Position numbers and translations under genes: made by a program. Positions 47,260 to 56,053 of a DNA stretch of 64,000 nucleotides are shown piece by piece. Every line of letters starts with the position of its first letter. Position 1 is the first letter of the stretch. The stretch is taken from the NCBI RefSeq assembly GCF_022775115.1, contig NZ_JALFLA010000021.1, forward strand, positions 1 to 64,000, read 5' to 3'. Below the pieces are notes generated by a model, which was not told where the DNA came from, did no database searches, and saw nothing but the letters and a program-made list of their open reading frames with translations. The stretch comes from Agathobaculum sp. (GTDB lineage Bacteria > Bacillota > Clostridia > Oscillospirales > Butyricicoccaceae).

Positions 47260-47691
47260 ATGAAAGAATTGGTCGTTCCCGCCAAGCCGGAGCATTTTGA
47301 CGAGGTGCTCGCCTTTGTTGACGGCGAGCTAACGCGCATCGGCTGTGAAGCGTGCGCACAGTGCGAAATATTGGTCGCGGTTGAGGAGATATTCGTCAAT
47401 ATTTTCAGCTATGCCTACCCGCCTAAAGAGGGGGACGCGACGATTCGCATGGAGATCGCCGGCAACCCTGCAGTGGTGCGGATCGACCTGATTGACCAGG
47501 GAAAGCCGTATGATCCGCTGCAGCGCGAGGATCCGGATATCACGCTTTCGGCAGAGGAGCGCAAAATTGGCGGACTGGGTATCTATATGGTCAAGCAGTC
47601 GATGGATAACGTGACCTATCGCTATGAAAACGGCAGCAATATCCTGACGCTCTATAAAACGGTTGGAAAGGTGGAGCAGCATGAAGCATAA
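47260..47691 (+). CDS. RsbW/SpoIIAB-like serine kinase (HATPase_c_2)
   Basis: CEILVAVEEIFVNIFSYAYP N-box; RIDLIDQGKPYDPLQREDPD; KIGGLGIYMVKQSMDNVTYRYENGSNILTLYK. Confidence 0.93.
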   Translation: MKELVVPAKPEHFDEVLAFVDGELTRIGCEACAQCEILVAVEEIFVNIFSYAYPPKEGDATIRMEIAGNPAVVRIDLIDQGKPYDPLQREDPDITLSAEERKIGGLGIYMVKQSMDNVTYRYENGSNILTLYKTVGKVEQHEA

Positions 47692-49801
47692 GGGCGGGGC
47701 AAGCACGATACGCGCCAAAATATCCCGCATCGTGCTTGGCGTATCCATGCTGGCGCTTTTGCTGAGCGCTGCGGTTTCATTGATCGGTATTCAGTCCGCC
47801 AAGCGTAAGATGCTCGACAGCAGCGAGGCACTGGGCAGCACGGCGGCGGCTGACAGCGAGCAGGCGCTGATCGCGCAGGCAAAAGAAAATCTGATCGTGC
47901 AGGCTATGGAAAAGGCCGACCTGACCGAGCAGCGCTTGCTCCGCATCAAGGCACAGGTCAGCCTGATGGCCGCGTACATAGCGCCGCTCTATGAGCAGAC
48001 GGTCGTCATTTCGGACAGTCGTCCGCAACGGGATGGAGACTGGGTGATGCAGTACGCCAATGTGAATACGCTGGCGGACGAGCAGGTGCAGCAGGAGATA
48101 GCACGCACCAAAAACGCATTTTATGTGCTGCAGCCGCTGTGCAGGCAGAATGAACAGGATATTTCGTCGGTCTATTTTGCATCAGCAAGCGGCTTCATGC
48201 TTTCGTATGACCCGAAATCTGAGGACAATGCCGCATCTCTTTTTCAGGACGATCACTTTGACCCGCGTGACCGCGATTGGTATACCAATGCGGTCGAGAC
48301 CGGGGAAGCGGTGTTTACAAAGACTTATCTGGATGTGTTCAGCAGGCTGATGGTCACCTGCTCCACGCCCGTATATGCTGCGGACGGCAGCGTCGAGGGC
48401 GTGTTTGGCATGGATATTTTGATCGAGGACATCAACGCTTCGATCGTGGGCAGCTCGGTCGGTGAGAATGGCTATGCTTTTCTGTTCAATAATGACGGAG
48501 AGGTGATATCCTCTCCAAAGCTCACGATCGGGAGCGACGGCAAGTACCACACCACGCTGCTGCGCGATGAGCCGGGCTTTGCGCAGATCGCGGACGCGAT
48601 GGTAGCGGGTGAGAGCGGCTTTCACGAAACAGTGGGGGAGGAGCTGTTTGTCGCCTATGCACGGGTGCGCTCGACGCATTGGGGGCTGGGGATCGTGCTG
48701 CCGCGCGATGAGGTGGTAGCGCCGGCCGTGGCGACGCGCGACCATATCATCAGCCAGACCAATAAAGCGACGGATGAGATCAGCAGCATGATCGCCATGA
48801 TGCTGCTGCTTGTCGCTGTGGCGATCGTGGTCATCATCGTGATCGTCACGTTGACGACCGAAGTACTCTCCCGCCGGATCACCGAGCCGATATTGACGTT
48901 GACCGACGGCGCCAAGATCATCGGCTCGGGTGACCTTGATTACACGGTGTCCATGCATACAGGGGATGAGCTGGAGCTGTTGGGAGACACCCTTAACCAC
49001 ATGACGGTGTCGCTCAAGGAGTATATGAACAATCTGGCCGCGATCACAGCTGACCGCGAACGCATTGCGGCCGAGCTGGGCGTTGCCACAACGATACAGG
49101 CCTCCATGCTGCCGTGCATTTTTCCGGCGTTCCCCGGGCGGAAGGAGTTCAATATCTTTGCCAATATGCACCCGGCCAAGGAGGTCGGCGGCGATTTCTA
49201 TGATTTCTTCCTGACCGATCCCGACCACCTGTGGGTTGTGATCGCCGATGTATCGGGCAAGGGCGTGCCGGCGGCGCTTTTCATGGTAATCACCAAAACA
49301 CTGCTGAAAAACTATGCCGCATTTCATGCCCGGCCGGGCGAAGTGCTGACGCTGGTCAACACGCAGCTGTGCGAAAACAACGACGCGGGCATGTTTGTTA
49401 CCGCTTTTATGGGTGTTTTGGAGATATCGACAGGCAAGTTCACCTTTTCAAACGCCGGACACAACGCGCCGCTGCTTTATCATGGCGGCGCCTATGCGTG
49501 GCTGAAAACCACGCCCGGCTTTGTGCTCGCCGGTCTGGACGGCATAACATTCAGCGATCATGAGATCGTTTTGAGCAAGGGAGACCGGCTGTTCCTTTAC
49601 ACAGACGGCGTGACCGAGGCGCTCGACCCGCATGAGGAGCTTTACGGCGACGACCGGCTGCTGCACATGCTCAATACGGAGGCGGTCAAAAAGCTCCCGA
49701 TCGACCAGACGGTGCGGGCGGTGGAAGAGGATATCCGGCGCTTTGCCGACGGCGCGGAGCAAGCGGACGATATCACAATGCTGACCTTGGAGATATGCTG
49801 A
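47681..49801 (+). CDS. Membrane PP2C/SpoIIE-family phosphatase with dCache sensor and HAMP
   Basis: Two TM, Cache region (FDPRDRDWYTNAVETGEAVFTKTYLDVFSRLMVTCSTPVY), HAMP, SpoIIE domain (EVGGDFYDFFLTDPDHLWVVIADVSGKGVPAALFM...GHNAPLLY...DITMLTLEI). Confidence 0.95.
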   Translation: MKHKGGASTIRAKISRIVLGVSMLALLLSAAVSLIGIQSAKRKMLDSSEALGSTAAADSEQALIAQAKENLIVQAMEKADLTEQRLLRIKAQVSLMAAYIAPLYEQTVVISDSRPQRDGDWVMQYANVNTLADEQVQQEIARTKNAFYVLQPLCRQNEQDISSVYFASASGFMLSYDPKSEDNAASLFQDDHFDPRDRDWYTNAVETGEAVFTKTYLDVFSRLMVTCSTPVYAADGSVEGVFGMDILIEDINASIVGSSVGENGYAFLFNNDGEVISSPKLTIGSDGKYHTTLLRDEPGFAQIADAMVAGESGFHETVGEELFVAYARVRSTHWGLGIVLPRDEVVAPAVATRDHIISQTNKATDEISSMIAMMLLLVAVAIVVIIVIVTLTTEVLSRRITEPILTLTDGAKIIGSGDLDYTVSMHTGDELELLGDTLNHMTVSLKEYMNNLAAITADRERIAAELGVATTIQASMLPCIFPAFPGRKEFNIFANMHPAKEVGGDFYDFFLTDPDHLWVVIADVSGKGVPAALFMVITKTLLKNYAAFHARPGEVLTLVNTQLCENNDAGMFVTAFMGVLEISTGKFTFSNAGHNAPLLYHGGAYAWLKTTPGFVLAGLDGITFSDHEIVLSKGDRLFLYTDGVTEALDPHEELYGDDRLLHMLNTEAVKKLPIDQTVRAVEEDIRRFADGAEQADDITMLTLEIC

Positions 49802-49819
49802 GGAGGAGATAGAGAAAGC

Positions 49820-50743
49820 GTGGTTAACTTGGATTTTCGCCCGCCCGGGCTGGAAATGCGGGCTGCATTTGAGGAGATCGTTTGGAGAGAGAAGATATCC
49901 TCCTGCCAGTTTGCTTTTGCGGCGGTGTTTTCTTTGCAGGATAAATACGGGACAGAGGTTTGCATCATAGAGGGCAGGTTGTTTCTGCGCAGCCGCCGCC
50001 GGACGCCGGGGCGCGTGGATTATTTCGCGCCGCTCTGCGCGGCGGAGCACTTCGCGGAAAGCGTTGCAGCGGTCGAGGCGAGCGCCGCCGATGAGGGATT
50101 GCCCTATGCGCTTTTCGGCTTGACTGAGCAGAACGTTGAAGCGCTGCGGCGGATAGCGCCGGGACGCTATTTGATAGAGGAGCAGCGAGATTGGGCGGAG
50201 TATATTTACGATACGAGGTCGCTGGCAACGCTTGAGGGTAGTGCGCTCAAGCAAAAGCGCAAGGATGCAAGAATCTGTCGCAAAACCTATGGGGAGCGCC
50301 TGACGACTGAGCCGCTGACCGCACAGAATGCGGCAGACGCATGGGTGTTCCAGCAGGAGTGGTATGCATATCACCAGAACGGCGGCGAGGCGGGCGAGCA
50401 GCTTGCGGCCGAGCACCGGGCGATCCGGTGTGCGCTGACGCATTATACCGCGCTGGGACTGACCGGTGTGCTGCTGCGGCTGGAGGGACGGGTGGTAGGT
50501 TATTCCTACGGCTGCCCGGTTGGCGGACAGACCTATGATATTCTGGTGCAAAAGGCCGCGCCGGATGTAAAATACCTGTATCGTGTCGTGTTTCAGGAGG
50601 CTGTGCGGCAATGCGCGATGGACTGCGCCTATGTGAATGCGGAGGAGGACATCGGGTTGGAGGGACTGCGCAAGCTCAAGCTGTCCTACCATCCGCTGCT
50701 GCTGCTGCGGAAATTCAACGCCGTACCGGGGGAGGAGCTGTAA
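49820..50743 (+). CDS. DUF2156 / phosphatidylglycerol lysyltransferase C-terminal-like (GNAT fold) protein
   Basis: SCQFAFAAVFSLQDKYGTEVCII...LKQKRKDARICRKTYG...AYVNAEEDIGLEGLRKLKLSYHPLLLLRKF. Confidence 0.88.
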   Translation: MVNLDFRPPGLEMRAAFEEIVWREKISSCQFAFAAVFSLQDKYGTEVCIIEGRLFLRSRRRTPGRVDYFAPLCAAEHFAESVAAVEASAADEGLPYALFGLTEQNVEALRRIAPGRYLIEEQRDWAEYIYDTRSLATLEGSALKQKRKDARICRKTYGERLTTEPLTAQNAADAWVFQQEWYAYHQNGGEAGEQLAAEHRAIRCALTHYTALGLTGVLLRLEGRVVGYSYGCPVGGQTYDILVQKAAPDVKYLYRVVFQEAVRQCAMDCAYVNAEEDIGLEGLRKLKLSYHPLLLLRKFNAVPGEEL

Positions 50744-51642
50744 TGAGCAAGCTGGAGGCCAATCTGGTTCTTCTTTCCATTACTTTTTTCTGGGGCATCC
50801 AATATGTGTTTCTCAAAAACATACCGGAGGATATCTCGACCTTTGCATTTCTGGCGCTGACAAACGGCATCGGTTTTTTGATCATTGCTGCCTTTTTTGC
50901 GCACGAGCTGGTCAAGCTGACCCGAAAGGTGGTCAAAGACGGCCTGCTGCTCGCGGTGCTGCTGTTCAGCATGAACACAATGCTGACGATTGGTTCACGC
51001 ACGTTGGAAGCATCGACCACATCATTTTTCACGGCAGCCTATATCGTGTTCGTTCCGCTGGTCATGCTATGCTTCGGCAAACGGTCGAGCGCCAACAACT
51101 GGGCGGGCATTGTGATCGTGCTGGTCGGCCTGCTGCTGGCAACGGGCGCACGGTTTGATGGACTGGGCAGCGGTATCCTCTTTGTCGGCGCGGCGGATAT
51201 CCTGTTTGCGGTGTATATCGTTGTGCTTGGGCAGATCATCGGCACTGTAAACCCCATTTTGATCTCGATTTGTCAAATGTTTTTCGGCACACTGTTTGGT
51301 ATGGCGGGATGGCTGGTCTCCCAGCCGGAAACGTTGCTTTTGCTGCCGCGTGATATACAGTTCTGGAGCAGCGTGCTGGTGATCGCGGTGTTCGTGCGCG
51401 GCTTTACCACCGTGATGCAGATCTATGCGCAGCGGTATGTCAGCGCGCTCAATGCCTCGCTGATCTTCTCGCTGGAGGTGGTTTTTACGCTGCTCACTTC
51501 GCTTTTTCTGCCGGCCATGCTGGGCGGACAGACCGAAACGCTCACACCGCATAAAATAGCGGGCTGCGCACTGATCCTGCTGGGCGTGCTGCTCTCGGAC
51601 GGAGCGCTGCTGTGCAGGAAAAAAGGAGGCGTGTCGGCATGA
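50743..51642 (+). CDS. EamA/DMT-family transporter
   Basis: Ten-TM pattern: LLSITFFWGIQYVFLKN..., TTSFFTAAYIVFVPL, ASLIFSLEVVFTLLTSLFL. Confidence 0.92.
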   Translation: MSKLEANLVLLSITFFWGIQYVFLKNIPEDISTFAFLALTNGIGFLIIAAFFAHELVKLTRKVVKDGLLLAVLLFSMNTMLTIGSRTLEASTTSFFTAAYIVFVPLVMLCFGKRSSANNWAGIVIVLVGLLLATGARFDGLGSGILFVGAADILFAVYIVVLGQIIGTVNPILISICQMFFGTLFGMAGWLVSQPETLLLLPRDIQFWSSVLVIAVFVRGFTTVMQIYAQRYVSALNASLIFSLEVVFTLLTSLFLPAMLGGQTETLTPHKIAGCALILLGVLLSDGALLCRKKGGVSA

Positions 51643-52610
51643 AATCGGCAATGGAAGTACGCCGCGCCGTGTGTGCGCTGCCGCGCATAGCGCTTGCCAT
51701 GCTGCTGTTCGATTTGCCGTTCCGTAAGATTGCGCTGCTCGGGCTTGCGCCCGTCGCTGGCCCTAAAAACATGCTGCCCGTGCTTTTCGGTCTGCTGTAT
51801 GGCCCTGCGGGCGCGCTGGGCAGCGCGCTTGGCGTTCTGCTGTCTGCGCTGGTCAGGTTGCGGATGACGGCGGACTGCGCCGCCGAGGCGGTGGGTGCAT
51901 TGGCCGCCGGCTGTATTGTATGGGCGATTTGGTATCGCCTGCCCGGATTGCGCCGCCCCAGCTGCAAAACGGCGCGTGAGATGGCCGGTGTGCTGTTTTG
52001 CATCGCGGCGGCTTCTGTGGCTACAGGCGTATGTATGCTTGTCGTGCCGGAGAAGACACTAGGTGTGCGTGCGTGCGCGCTGGCCTTAGAGATGGGCATG
52101 AGCACAGCCGCATGGTCGCTGCTGTTGGGTATGCCGTGCCTGATTATGGCGACCTCGATGTTCGGCATCCGGCCGGTGGCGCCGGACAGCTGGGCGCGGC
52201 AGCACAGGGAAGATGATAAGCCCGATTTCGAAAGAACCGTGGTCAACGACCCCGCCAGCATTGGAGAACTATGCAGCGAGGTCGATCTGTTCAGTATGAC
52301 GCATGGCTTGCCCCCCAAGCTGGCCTACGCGGTGATGAGCTGCGTGGAAGAAATGAGCTGCCTGATTCTGGAGCACTTGCCGGCGGGCGGCTCGGTGCAG
52401 GTCATGCTGACCAAAGGGGACAGTATGCTCCTGCTTTTGCGCTACGCGGGGGAAAAATACAACCCCATGGCCGGGCGCATACGGCCGCAGGAGCTGACCG
52501 CCGATGCGGAATGCTGGTCGATTTTGGGCACGCTGATTGTGCGGGAGATGGCGGTACACATCAGACACGGATATGCACAGGGTGTCAATGAGGTCAAGAT
52601 CATCATTTGA
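51639..52610 (+). CDS. Membrane protein with N-terminal multi-TM domain and C-terminal RsbW/HATPase-like domain
   Basis: Multi-TM N-terminus (GPKNMLPVLFGLLYGPAGALGSALGVLLSALV); C-terminus GLPPKLAYAVMSCVEEMSCLILEHL...LRYAGEKYNPMAGRI resembles an RsbW ATP-binding fold. Confidence 0.7.
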   Translation: MKSAMEVRRAVCALPRIALAMLLFDLPFRKIALLGLAPVAGPKNMLPVLFGLLYGPAGALGSALGVLLSALVRLRMTADCAAEAVGALAAGCIVWAIWYRLPGLRRPSCKTAREMAGVLFCIAAASVATGVCMLVVPEKTLGVRACALALEMGMSTAAWSLLLGMPCLIMATSMFGIRPVAPDSWARQHREDDKPDFERTVVNDPASIGELCSEVDLFSMTHGLPPKLAYAVMSCVEEMSCLILEHLPAGGSVQVMLTKGDSMLLLLRYAGEKYNPMAGRIRPQELTADAECWSILGTLIVREMAVHIRHGYAQGVNEVKIII

Positions 52611-52773
52611 ATGGGCTGCCATCAGGTGCATATTGGGTATATGAGCGGTATTGTGGTGCTCAAGTCATAGCTTTGCACCGTGTGGTAGAGCGCACGCAAT
52701 TGGATGGAGCAGCCGGTAGGGCAGGAGGCGTGAGGGGCAGACGAGGAGCGCGGGTGGCTATGCATCTGCATAA

Positions 52774-52811
52774 AAAGGAGGAGACTGTGCGGCAGCACAG
52801 TCTCCTCCTTT
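52774..52811. terminator. Bidirectional intrinsic terminator between convergent operons
   Basis: AAAGGAGGAGACTGTGC-ggca-GCACAGTCTCCTCCTTT perfect stem with A/T flanks. Confidence 0.93.
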
Positions 52812-52860
52812 ATCGTGAAGTGCACGTATCAGCGGCTTGGCTTGATGCATTGGTTTTCCG

Positions 52861-53628
52861 TCAAACCCCGCGTGCGGCAATCACATCGTTCATATCATAC
52901 ATGCCGGGCTGCGTGCAGCCGGCCATGAACACAGCAGCATCCACCGCGCCGACCGCGAACACCTCGCGGGAAAGCGCGGTGTGCTTGATTTCGATGATCT
53001 CATCGCGCCCGCAGAACAGCACACTGTGCTCGCCGACGATCGTGCCGCCGCGGATGGTGGAAATGCCGATCTCGTGCGCGGGGCGCTTTTCGCGGCGGGT
53101 ATGCCGGTCGTACACATACGCAGGCTGATAGGGCAGCGCGGCGGCGACCGCGTCCGCCAGCATCAGTGCCGTGCCGGAGGGTGCATCGAGCTTCTGGTTG
53201 TGGTGCTTTTCGATGACCTCAACATCGTAGCGCTCGCCCAGTACGGCGGCACATTTGCCAAGCAGGTCGCTCATCAGATTGATGCCCAGCGACATATTGC
53301 CCGAGCGGAAGACCGGCACGGCTGCGGACGCTTCGCGTATGCGCTGCAGCTGGGCGGGGGAGTGGCCGGTCGTGCAGAGGACGATGGGCGTATGATGCTT
53401 TTCACAGTAGCGCAGCAGCTGTTCGGTACATGCGACATTGGAAAAGTCAATCATAACGTCGCACTTGCCCTGAAACTCAAATGGATCGGAAAAAATCGGG
53501 AAATCAGCGTATTTCGCGGTATTGATATCAAACCCGGCGACGATCTGTATGTCCTCCCGCTGGGAAACAATATCCGCAATCACATGGCCCATCCGGCCGG
53601 AACAGCCGGAAAGTGCGATTTTCAACAT
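52861..53628 (-). CDS. dapB: 4-hydroxy-tetrahydrodipicolinate reductase
   Basis: MLKIALSGCSGRMGHVIADI; HNQKLDAPSGTALMLAD; HTALSREVFAVGAVDAA. Confidence 0.97.
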   Translation of the reverse strand: MLKIALSGCSGRMGHVIADIVSQREDIQIVAGFDINTAKYADFPIFSDPFEFQGKCDVMIDFSNVACTEQLLRYCEKHHTPIVLCTTGHSPAQLQRIREASAAVPVFRSGNMSLGINLMSDLLGKCAAVLGERYDVEVIEKHHNQKLDAPSGTALMLADAVAAALPYQPAYVYDRHTRREKRPAHEIGISTIRGGTIVGEHSVLFCGRDEIIEIKHTALSREVFAVGAVDAAVFMAGCTQPGMYDMNDVIAARGV

Positions 53629-53661
53629 CTTGCTTAAAACTCCTTTGTCAGACGGGCGGCT

Positions 53662-54552
53662 TTATCTTTTGCAGCCCGCGGCTTCCAACGCGCGGCGGAT
53701 GCGGGAGGTATGCTCCTCGCTCGGCTCGACTAGGGGCAGGCGCAGCGCGCCTGTGTTCCAGCCGAGCAACTCCATCGCTTTCTTCACGGGAATGGGGTTG
53801 ACCTCGCAAAACAGCGCGTCGATCAGGTCGTGGTATTGCAGCTGCATCCGCGCGGCCTCGGGGTAGCGGTTTTCCAGACAAAGCTGGGTCAGCTCGTGGG
53901 TCTCCCGCGGGGCGACGTTGGACAGCACCGAGATAACACCCTTGCCGCCAAGCGCCATCAGCGGCACGATCTGGTCATCGTTACCCGACCAGATATTCAA
54001 CTCGTCGCCGCATTTAGCCATGGTCTCAGCCAGCAGGGTAAAATTGCCGGAGGCAGCCTTGAGTCCATTGATGTTCGGGTGCTTGGACAGCTCATACAGC
54101 GTATCGGCGGTGAAGGACACGCCGGTGCGGCTGGGCACGTCGTACAGGATGATCGGCAGATCGCTGCAATCCGCGATAGCGGTATAGTGCGCGATCAGAC
54201 CGCGCTGAGTGGTCTTATTGTAATACGGCGTGACGGATAGGCCGGCGTCCGCGCCGCATTCGGCGGCAAATTTGGTCAGCGAGATCGCGTAGTCGGTATG
54301 GTTTGAGCCAACGCCCGCGACCACGGGCACGCGGTGGTTTACATATTCGCAGCACCAAGCGATGGCCTGACGGTGCTCCTCGTCATGCAGGGCAGAGGCT
54401 TCGCCGGTCGTGCCGCAGATGACGATCGCATCCGTGCCGTGCGCGATCTGGTGGTCAACGATGCGGGCAAATTCCGTATAGTTGACTGTGCCGTCGGCCT
54501 GAAAGGGTGTGATGATGGCGACGCCTGCGCCGGTAAATACGGGCTTTTTCAT
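53662..54552 (-). CDS. dapA: 4-hydroxy-tetrahydrodipicolinate synthase
   Basis: VAIITPFQADGTVNY, CGTTGEASAL, LSVTPYYNKTTQRGLIAHY, NINGLKAASGN. Confidence 0.97.
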   Translation of the reverse strand: MKKPVFTGAGVAIITPFQADGTVNYTEFARIVDHQIAHGTDAIVICGTTGEASALHDEEHRQAIAWCCEYVNHRVPVVAGVGSNHTDYAISLTKFAAECGADAGLSVTPYYNKTTQRGLIAHYTAIADCSDLPIILYDVPSRTGVSFTADTLYELSKHPNINGLKAASGNFTLLAETMAKCGDELNIWSGNDDQIVPLMALGGKGVISVLSNVAPRETHELTQLCLENRYPEAARMQLQYHDLIDALFCEVNPIPVKKAMELLGWNTGALRLPLVEPSEEHTSRIRRALEAAGCKR

Positions 54553-54568
54553 AAGATGTATGACCTCC

Positions 54569-55651
54569 TTAACGGTCCATATACCCCTCGGCGCAGAGCA
54601 GCTCGGCCATCAGAACCGCGCCGCCCGCCGCGCCGCGCAGGGTGTTGTGAGACAGGCTGACAAATTTGTAATCATACAGGGCATCCTCGCGCAGTCGGCC
54701 GATGGATACGCCCATGCCGCCTTCCAGATCGCGGTCAAGCCGGGTCTGGGGACGGTCGTCCTCCTCAAAATAGGTCAGGAAATGGGCGGGTGCGGAGGGC
54801 AGCTTCAGCTCCTGCGCGCGACCCTTGAAGTTGCGCCAGCGTTCGATCATGGTCTCGCGGCTCGGCTTGTTTTTGAAGCGGACAAAAGCCGCCGCCATAT
54901 GGCCGTCCGCCGCGGCCACGCGCAGGCACTGTGCCGTGATGACCGGGCTGACCGCAGGCTCGATATGGTCGCCCTCGATATGTCCCCAGACCTTCATCGG
55001 CTCTTTTTCGCTCTTTTCTTCCTCGCCGCCGATATAGGGGATGACGTTGTCGACCATCTCCGGCCAAGTATCAAAGGTCTTGCCTGCGCCTGAGATGGCC
55101 TGATAGGTGCAGACCGCGACCTCGGTCGGCTCAAAGTCGAGCAGCGCGGACAGAGCCGGTACATAGGACTGGATCGAGCAGTTGGACTTGACGGCGATAA
55201 AACCACGCTTGGTGCCCAGACGCTTGCGCTGCGCCGGGATGATCTGCGCGTGGGCGGCGTTGATCTCCGGGATGATCATGGGCACGTCGGGCGTCATGCG
55301 GTGCGCCGAGTTGTTGGAGCAGACCGGGCATTCGAGCTTCGCGTAGCGCTCCTCCAGCGCGCGGATGTCCTCTTTTTTCATATCGACGGCGCAAAAGATG
55401 AAATCGACCTTGGAGGCGATCTCCTCCGCGTCCGCGTCTGCGTCGTACATCGCCATGTTTTTATATTTTTCCGGCATGGGAACGGCCATTTTCCAGCGTC
55501 CCTCGCAGGCCTCCGCATAGGTCTTGCCCTTGTTGCGGGCAGAGGCGGCAAGCGCCGCGACCTCGAACCACGGATGGTTTTCCAGCAGCAGGGAAAAACG
55601 CTGGCCAACCATGCCCGTCGCGCCGACAATGCCTACTTTGTAGTGCTTCAT
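54569..55651 (-). CDS. asd: Aspartate-semialdehyde dehydrogenase
   Basis: KVGIVGATGMVGQRFSLLLENHPWFEV; SNCSIQSYVPAL; start ATG 55651 with GGAGG. Confidence 0.95.
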   Translation of the reverse strand: MKHYKVGIVGATGMVGQRFSLLLENHPWFEVAALAASARNKGKTYAEACEGRWKMAVPMPEKYKNMAMYDADADAEEIASKVDFIFCAVDMKKEDIRALEERYAKLECPVCSNNSAHRMTPDVPMIIPEINAAHAQIIPAQRKRLGTKRGFIAVKSNCSIQSYVPALSALLDFEPTEVAVCTYQAISGAGKTFDTWPEMVDNVIPYIGGEEEKSEKEPMKVWGHIEGDHIEPAVSPVITAQCLRVAAADGHMAAAFVRFKNKPSRETMIERWRNFKGRAQELKLPSAPAHFLTYFEEDDRPQTRLDRDLEGGMGVSIGRLREDALYDYKFVSLSHNTLRGAAGGAVLMAELLCAEGYMDR

Positions 55652-55710
55652 TTGTATTGATTCCTCCCAAAAGATTGACTGACGATTGGTAAATTTTCCA
55701 CCCGGACGAA

Positions 55711-55744
55711 AATAAAGAAAAAATACCGGTTGAAAAACCGGTAT
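55711..55744 (-). terminator. Riboswitch expression-platform terminator
   Basis: ATACCGGTT-gaaa-AACCGGTAT followed on the minus strand by TTTTTTC. Confidence 0.85.
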
Positions 55745-55793
55745 CATCTATACTATAATAGAAGGAGCGGACAAACCGAATTCTTCTAAAAAA

Positions 55794-55968
55794 GGATAGC
55801 TCTCCACCGGCATTTCTGCTGATGACAGACGCAGGGATATTGTCCGGCAGCGTCCAGCGCAGCCTTGCCGCAACAAGGACCGGCTTCGGCGGCAGACCCT
55901 TTCTCGGCTGCTAATCGGGTTTACGGACCCTCCCAGACGATACTGATGAAAACCGCGCCTCTATCTTC
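55794..55968 (-). promoter_or_regulatory. Lysine riboswitch (L-box) upstream of asd
   Basis: Minus strand: GAUAGAGGCGCGG...AGUAUCG...GGGAGGGUCC...CCGAGAAAGGGU...GCCGAAGC...CUGUCAUCAGCAG...GGUGGAGAGCUAUC, L-box signature order, then terminator. Confidence 0.93.
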
Positions 55969-56053
55969 GATCAATGTACTTGTCTTACCTATTTTAGAAT
56001 AAGGGCTGTTATTTGTCAATAGAGGGCGGAAAAAATGATAAGGGGATATCAGG

